A DNA stretch of 6,739 bases, from contig JALSPT010000250.1 in NCBI GenBank assembly GCA_026985785.1, positions 1 through 6,739 on the forward strand, in the 5' to 3' direction. Under the pieces are notes generated by a model. The model did not search any database. It had not been told where the DNA came from and was given only the letters and a program-made list of their open reading frames with translations. This stretch comes from Anaerolineales bacterium. Lineage in GTDB: Bacteria > Chloroflexota > Anaerolineae > Anaerolineales > DRMV01. How positions within the stretch are numbered: the stretch's first letter is position 1; every line of letters begins with the position of its first letter. Made by a program: the position numbers and the translations under genes. Of this stretch, positions 6,224 to 6,739 are shown in pieces.

Positions 6224-6739
6224 TTACCCTTCGTCGGGGTCGAGCACGCGCCCAAAGCGGCGCTCCCGGCGGTTGTAGTCGGCAATGGCCTCCAGTAGGT
6301 TCTCCCGCCCAAAGTCCGGCCAGAACACCGGCGTGAAGTACCACTCGGCATAGGCCGATTGCCACAGCAAAAAGTTGCTGGTGCGGATTTCGCCCGAGGT
6401 GCGGATGACCAGGTCGGGGTCGGGGATGCCAGCGGTGTAGAGCCGCTCGGCGATGGTTTCCTCGGTGATGGCCTCGGCGGGAATGCCCTCGCGGACGATG
6501 CGCCGCACGGCCTGGACGATTTCGTCCCGCCCGCCGTAGTTGAAGGCTACATTGAGCACCAAGCGGTCGTTGTGGCGGGTGCGTTCCACGGATTCGCGGA
6601 TCTTGCGTTGCAGTTGAGGCCGCACGCCTTCTAATTTGCCGATATGCCGGATTTGCACCCCCTCGGCGTCGAGTTCGTCGAGTTCTTTGTCGATGAACTC
6701 TTCCATGATTTCCATCAGCCCTTCCACCTCTTCCCGTGG
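6224..6739 (-). CDS. uppS: Isoprenyl transferase, undecaprenyl diphosphate synthase type (5' end cut by window edge)
   Basis: cis-Prenyltransferase that adds isopentenyl diphosphate units to farnesyl diphosphate to make the undecaprenyl carrier used in cell-wall synthesis. The last 171 residues are visible, out of about 245 in the family. The frame is open to the window edge, beginning with PREEVEGLM, which matches the region before LM in the family (usually preceded by NW.R). NVAFNYGGRDEI and the signature DPDLVIRTSGEIRTSNFLLW are present, with the diphosphate-binding Arg of RTSGE.R.SNF. AYAEWYF then carries the Glu expected for metal binding, and FWPDF is also conserved. The N-terminal DGNGRW site lies beyond the edge. 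An internal GTG at 6727 is not the true start, because conserved residues continue upstream. It is first visible of the uppS, cdsA, glpX operon. The product chain length cannot be judged here. Confidence 0.95.
   Translation of the reverse strand, partial: PREEVEGLMEIMEEFIDKELDELDAEGVQIRHIGKLEGVRPQLQRKIRESVERTRHNDRLVLNVAFNYGGRDEIVQAVRRIVREGIPAEAITEETIAERLYTAGIPDPDLVIRTSGEIRTSNFLLWQSAYAEWYFTPVFWPDFGRENLLEAIADYNRRERRFGRVLDPDEG

Overview
This window comes from a GC-rich bacterial chromosome and is almost fully coding. It holds eight protein-coding genes, two of them cut by the window edges. The gene set is ordinary housekeeping: envelope proteases, two enzymes that attach cofactors to fatty-acid-synthesis carrier proteins, a gluconeogenic phosphatase, and two enzymes of lipid-carrier and phospholipid synthesis. 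My best guess for the organism is a Chloroflexota bacterium of the Anaerolineae type. That rests on the combination of a YugP-type zinc protease, a membrane-anchored CtpA, an HtrA with a single N-terminal anchor, class II GlpX and a BirA without a DNA-binding domain. It is inference and has not been checked by a search. I saw no mobile element, phage gene, CRISPR array, tRNA or rRNA.

Layout from right to left, following the minus strand. uppS (right edge, 5' end missing), cdsA and glpX form a tight minus-strand operon with gaps of 12 and 9 bases; the ribosome binding site of glpX overlaps the cdsA stop codon. glpX then converges on acpS, the only plus-strand gene, across 24 bases. acpS diverges from birA across 73 bases. 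birA is followed on the minus strand by ctpA (83-base gap with a likely promoter), a YugP-type zinc metalloprotease gene (23-base gap) and htrA (60-base gap), which runs off the left edge before its PDZ domain is complete.

Two themes link the genes. The left half is a run of three unrelated envelope proteases: a tail-specific serine protease, a membrane zinc protease and an HtrA/Deg protease, which looks like an envelope protein quality-control block. The right half concerns lipid and carrier metabolism: BirA biotinylates the acetyl-CoA carboxylase carrier, AcpS phosphopantetheinylates acyl carrier protein, CdsA makes CDP-diacylglycerol and UppS makes the undecaprenyl carrier. GlpX is the outlier, placed in the lipid operon.

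I found no clearly new system. The points most worth a second look are the apparently leaderless acpS promoter, the similar extended -10 element before ctpA, the protease block and the glpX placement. All intergenic stretches are shorter than 100 bases.
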